Below, one piece after another: positions 7,729 through 9,991 of a DNA stretch of 9,991 bases. Source of the stretch: Ruminococcaceae bacterium UBA5408. GTDB taxonomy: Bacteria > Bacillota > Clostridia > Oscillospirales > Acutalibacteraceae. Where the stretch lies: assembly GCA_002407645.1 (NCBI GenBank), contig DHNU01000049.1:7425-17415 (forward strand), in the 5' to 3' direction. The first letter of the stretch is position 1. Every line of letters starts with the position of its first letter. The notes beneath the pieces are model-generated. The model had not been told where the DNA came from. It made no database searches and was given only the letters and a program-made list of their open reading frames with translations. The translations under genes were made by a program, and so were the position numbers.

Positions 7729-8148
7729 ATGGTTATGACACTTGAAGCTGACTATGCTGTAAGGATAGTTGATATTCTGTCTGCTTCTAATAAAAAAATA
7801 GATGCCCGAAAGATTTCCGAAAATACACAGGTGCCATTAAGGTTTGCACTAAAAATTCTACGCAAACTTGTAGCAAGCGGATTAATTGTTTCTTATAAAG
7901 GTGCACATGGTGGATATATGCTCGCTCGTCAGCCAAAAGATATTACGCTTAGAGAAGTAATAGAATCTGTGGAAGGCCCGTACATGATTAATCGATGTCA
8001 GCATGACGAATATTCCTGTTCACATACTGCGCAATGCAGGTTTCATCAAATATATAATGAGATTTCGTCTATGGTAAGGTCAAAATTAGAATCTTATACA
8101 TTCGATACACTCAGCAGCGGTCAAGACAGTGATGATAATTCTATCTGA
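7729..8148 (+). CDS. Rrf2-family transcriptional regulator with IscR-like Fe-S ligands
   Basis: 139 residues. The N-terminal winged helix (about 4-80) shows EADYAVRIVDIL (6-17), the recognition region QVPLRFALKILRKLVASGLI (34-53) and the wing KGAHGGYMLAR (57-67). A dimerisation helix region follows. C90, C97, C103 and H106 (CX6C-X5-CX2H) correspond to the cluster ligands C92, C98, C104 and H107 of IscR, so a redox-, iron- or nitric-oxide-sensing Fe-S regulator is likely; the target genes cannot be told from sequence. AGGAGA eight bases upstream supports ATG 7729, although an ATG at 7735 would give the more usual family start. The gene lies 12 bases after rpoD and is probably cotranscribed with it, ending at a hairpin. 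Many Firmicutes have trmK and a Nif3-like gene in this place. CymR-type members lack these ligands. Confidence 0.92.
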   Translation: MVMTLEADYAVRIVDILSASNKKIDARKISENTQVPLRFALKILRKLVASGLIVSYKGAHGGYMLARQPKDITLREVIESVEGPYMINRCQHDEYSCSHTAQCRFHQIYNEISSMVRSKLESYTFDTLSSGQDSDDNSI

Positions 8149-8167
8149 AAAATAACATAAATGACAA

Positions 8168-8197
8168 AAGCCGACGGTTTAATTATACCGTCGGCTT
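8168..8197 (+). terminator. Hairpin after the Rrf2 gene, probable operon terminator
   Basis: An 11-base-pair perfect stem, AAGCCGACGGT (8168-8178) pairing with ACCGTCGGCTT (8187-8197), has an eight-base AT loop and is followed by AATTTGC. The trailing T-tract is short, but stem strength and the position 20 bases after the stop fit an intrinsic terminator closing the dgt-dnaG-rpoD-Rrf2 unit before the rpoB promoter. Confidence 0.75.
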
Positions 8198-8227
8198 AAT
8201 TTGCTATAATTAATTTCCAAATAACAC

Positions 8228-8256
8228 TTGACAAACACAATATATTGTAATAAAAT
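8228..8256 (+). promoter_or_regulatory. Near-consensus sigma-A promoter for rpoB
   Basis: TTGACA (8228-8233, perfect) and TAAAAT (8251-8256) are separated by 17 bases, the best promoter in the window. Transcription would start near 8263, leaving a leader of about 170 bases. The spacer contains the perfect palindrome ACAATATATTGT. Confidence 0.7.
8237..8248. repeat. Perfect 12-base palindrome in the rpoB promoter spacer (possible operator)
   Basis: ACAATATATTGT is its own reverse complement and lies wholly between the -35 and -10 of the rpoB promoter, where a bound dimer would block polymerase. A copy with one mismatch (AAAATATATTGT, 1816-1827) lies between the divergent pyk and VanY-like promoters. 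AT-rich palindromes of this length also occur by chance, as one does inside dnaG. Confidence 0.25.
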
Positions 8257-8262
8257 AATATA

Positions 8263-8435
8263 CTGCATCATCATGGAAACATATACTCATGTTTATCTTT
8301 TTACATAATATCACATTATATTAAAAAACGCAAGAGTATATCATAAAAGCTTCAAAAAACTGTGATGTATGTAAGTTATTTTTGTGCTTAATTTATGCCG
8401 CAGATGGTAAATATATGAATGGAGTGATTGAGCCA
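8263..8435 (+). promoter_or_regulatory. Long rpoB 5' leader with possible nested stems
   Basis: The roughly 170 untranslated bases contain two nested complementary pairs: TGCATCA (8264-8270) with TGATGTA (8363-8369, one G-T pair), and ATATACTC (8281-8288) with GAGTATAT (8334-8341). Small hairpins also fit inside: ATAAT/ATTAT at 8305-8319, and a competing AAACAT/ATGTTT (8277-8294) followed by a T-rich tract. I recognise no known riboswitch or L10-binding leader. The pairing is by eye and AT-rich, so it is weakly supported. Confidence 0.3.
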
Positions 8436-9991
8436 ATGGTGAATGTCAAACCGGTGCAAGTAGGCAAAAATGTTCGCATGAGCTTTGCACGTATTGACGA
8501 AGTTTTGGACATGCCAAATCTAATTGAGGTGCAAAAGAATTCCTACAAATGGTTTCTTAACGAAGGACTCAAAGAGGTTTTTAAGGATGTTTCCGGAATT
8601 ACCGACTATACGGGCAACCTTGTGTTGGACTTTGTAGATTACAAACTGGACGACGATAAACCAAATTATAGCGTAGAAGAGTGCAAAGAGCGGGATACAA
8701 CCTATGCTGCTGCTCTCAGAGTTACTGCCCGGCTGCTCAACAAGGAAAGTGGAGAAATTAAAGAATCGGAAGTCTTTATGGGGGATTTCCCACTTATGAC
8801 AGAGAGCGGAACTTTTATTATTAACGGAGCAGAGCGTGTTATTGTTTCTCAATTAGTCCGTTCACCCGGTGTTTATTATAAAATGGAGTATGACAAAACC
8901 GGTAAAGAACTTTTTAGCTCTACCGTTATTCCAAACCGTGGAGCCTGGCTCGAATATGAAAATGACTCTAATGATGTTTTTTATGTTCGTATAGATAAAA
9001 ACAGAAAAATTCCGGTAACAGTATTTATTCGTGCACTTGGTCTTGGTACTGACGAAGAAATCCGCGAGTATTTTGGGGATGATGAACGAATAAATGCAAC
9101 CATAGAAAAGGACCCTTGCAAAAACACCGAGGAAGCCCTTTTCGAAGTTTACAGAAAATTAAGACCGAGTGAACCGCCAACAATCGAAAGTGCTCAATCA
9201 CATATAAATGGTTTATTCTTTGATGCGCGCCGTTATGACCTTTCAAGAGTCGGACGCTATAAATACAATAAGAAATTAAATCTCGCAGGACGCATTACAG
9301 GTAAGCAGCTTTCCAGACCAATAATTAATCCGCTTACGGGTGAACTTATGGCTGAGAAAGGTGAAATTATTTCTCACGATAAAGCGAAGGTTATAGATGA
9401 TGCCGGAGTTTCAATAGCGTATGTTAATGTCAACGAAAAAGAAGTTAAAGTAATTTCCAATGGAATGGTTGATATTAATAAATTTTTAAATTTTGATGCT
9501 CAAGAGGAATGTAAAATTAACGAAAGAGTTCGTTTTAGCGTTCTTGCCGAGATACTCAGTTCATGTTCTGATGATGAAGAACTTAAAGAAACAATAAAGA
9601 CAAGAATTGACGAATTAATTCCTAAACATATTATAATAGATGATATTTTTTCATCTATCAATTATATGAACTGCTTAGCAGAAGGACTTGGCAATATTGA
9701 TGATATTGACCATTTAGGCAATCGCCGCATCCGTTCGGTTGGTGAACTTCTGCAAAATCAGTTTAGAATAGGATTCTCACGTTTGGAGCGAGTTATTCGT
9801 GAAAGAATGACACTTCAGGCTCAAGATCTTGAAGTTCTTACTCCACATTCATTAATTAATATTCGTCCTGTTGTGGCAGCTATAAAAGAATTCTTCGGTT
9901 CTTCTCCGCTGTCGCAGTTTATGGATCAGACAAATCCTCTTGCCGAACTTACGCATAAGCGTCGTTTATCTGCATTAGGCCCCGGTGGTCT
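8436..9991 (+). CDS. rpoB: RNA polymerase beta subunit (5' part; gene continues past window)
   Basis: 518 complete codons of a protein normally about 1,150-1,250 residues long. Beta forms one pincer of the polymerase clamp and much of the active-site cleft. The N-terminal protrusion and lobe are recognisable: [18 protein letters not shown] (16-33), [20 protein letters not shown] (110-129) and [12 protein letters not shown] (133-144). The window ends in the rifampicin-binding cluster (488-518), [18 protein letters not shown] followed by [13 protein letters not shown]. By E. coli numbering L511, S512, Q513, D516, H526, R529, S531 and L533 are wild-type, so a rifampicin-sensitive enzyme is expected; P491 replaces the E. 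coli Q510. The start has GGAGTGA eight bases upstream; an in-frame ATG at 8415 lacks a good ribosome-binding site. The rplJ-rplL genes that usually precede rpoB are absent, and the Rrf2 gene lies upstream instead. Confidence 0.97.
   Translation, partial: MVNVKPVQVGKNVRMSFARIDEVLDMPNLIEVQKNSYKWFLNEGLKEVFKDVSGITDYTGNLVLDFVDYKLDDDKPNYSVEECKERDTTYAAALRVTARLLNKESGEIKESEVFMGDFPLMTESGTFIINGAERVIVSQLVRSPGVYYKMEYDKTGKELFSSTVIPNRGAWLEYENDSNDVFYVRIDKNRKIPVTVFIRALGLGTDEEIREYFGDDERINATIEKDPCKNTEEALFEVYRKLRPSEPPTIESAQSHINGLFFDARRYDLSRVGRYKYNKKLNLAGRITGKQLSRPIINPLTGELMAEKGEIISHDKAKVIDDAGVSIAYVNVNEKEVKVISNGMVDINKFLNFDAQEECKINERVRFSVLAEILSSCSDDEELKETIKTRIDELIPKHIIIDDIFSSINYMNCLAEGLGNIDDIDHLGNRRIRSVGELLQNQFRIGFSRLERVIRERMTLQAQDLEVLTPHSLINIRPVVAAIKEFFGSSPLSQFMDQTNPLAELTHKRRLSALGPGG

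Noticed and set aside
8273..8308. An 11-codon leader peptide (METYTHVYLFT) in the rpoB leader
   Set aside because: No ribosome-binding site upstream and no run of regulatory codons; very short frames are expected by chance.
8520..9246. Minus-strand frames opposite rpoB (8520-8852, 9025-9246)
   Set aside because: The plus strand encodes unambiguous RpoB through the whole stretch; the antisense products resemble nothing I know.
1..9991. Mobile elements, CRISPR, toxin-antitoxin or defence genes, tRNA or rRNA
   Set aside because: No transposase or integrase, repeat-spacer pattern, paired small genes or RNA-gene signatures were seen on either strand; the window is core-genome housekeeping.

Overview
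The window is AT-rich, with strong Shine-Dalgarno sequences, sigma-A type promoters, a four-cysteine L31 and Firmicutes-like RpoB and SigA sequences. These point to a low-GC Gram-positive, most likely class Clostridia. A relative of the Oscillospiraceae/Ruminococcaceae is a guess from overall protein character and cannot be settled here. Almost everything is chromosomal housekeeping: I see no mobile element, CRISPR array, tRNA or rRNA.

Layout. Positions 1-1694 (minus strand) hold most of a pyruvate kinase with the extra C-terminal PEP-utiliser-like domain; its 3' end lies outside the window. An AT-rich divergent region (1695-1948) carries candidate promoters for both directions and a cluster of TTACAT hexamers over the pyk -10. 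On the plus strand follow a membrane-anchored VanY-like protein that has lost all expected zinc and catalytic residues (1949-2749), ribosomal protein L31 with its own strong promoter and a terminator-like hairpin (2855-3115), and a YigZ/IMPACT family protein (3136-3759).

A compact information-processing run comes next: an HD-domain dNTP triphosphohydrolase (3826-4821), DNA primase dnaG (4841-6607), the housekeeping sigma factor rpoD/sigA (6619-7716) and an Rrf2-family regulator with a full set of IscR-like Fe-S ligands (7729-8148). The gaps of 19, 11 and 12 bases and the absence of internal terminators suggest one operon, ended by a hairpin at 8168-8197. After a near-consensus promoter and a leader of about 170 bases, rpoB (RNA polymerase beta) begins at 8436 and runs off the window inside its rifampicin region.

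How it fits together: dNTP-pool control, replication priming, promoter recognition and core RNA polymerase sit side by side, with a probable iron-sulfur sensor between sigma-A and beta. The points most worth checking are the VanY-like pseudoenzyme, the Rrf2 gene between sigA and rpoB, and the palindrome inside the rpoB promoter. I did not find a clearly new multi-gene system.
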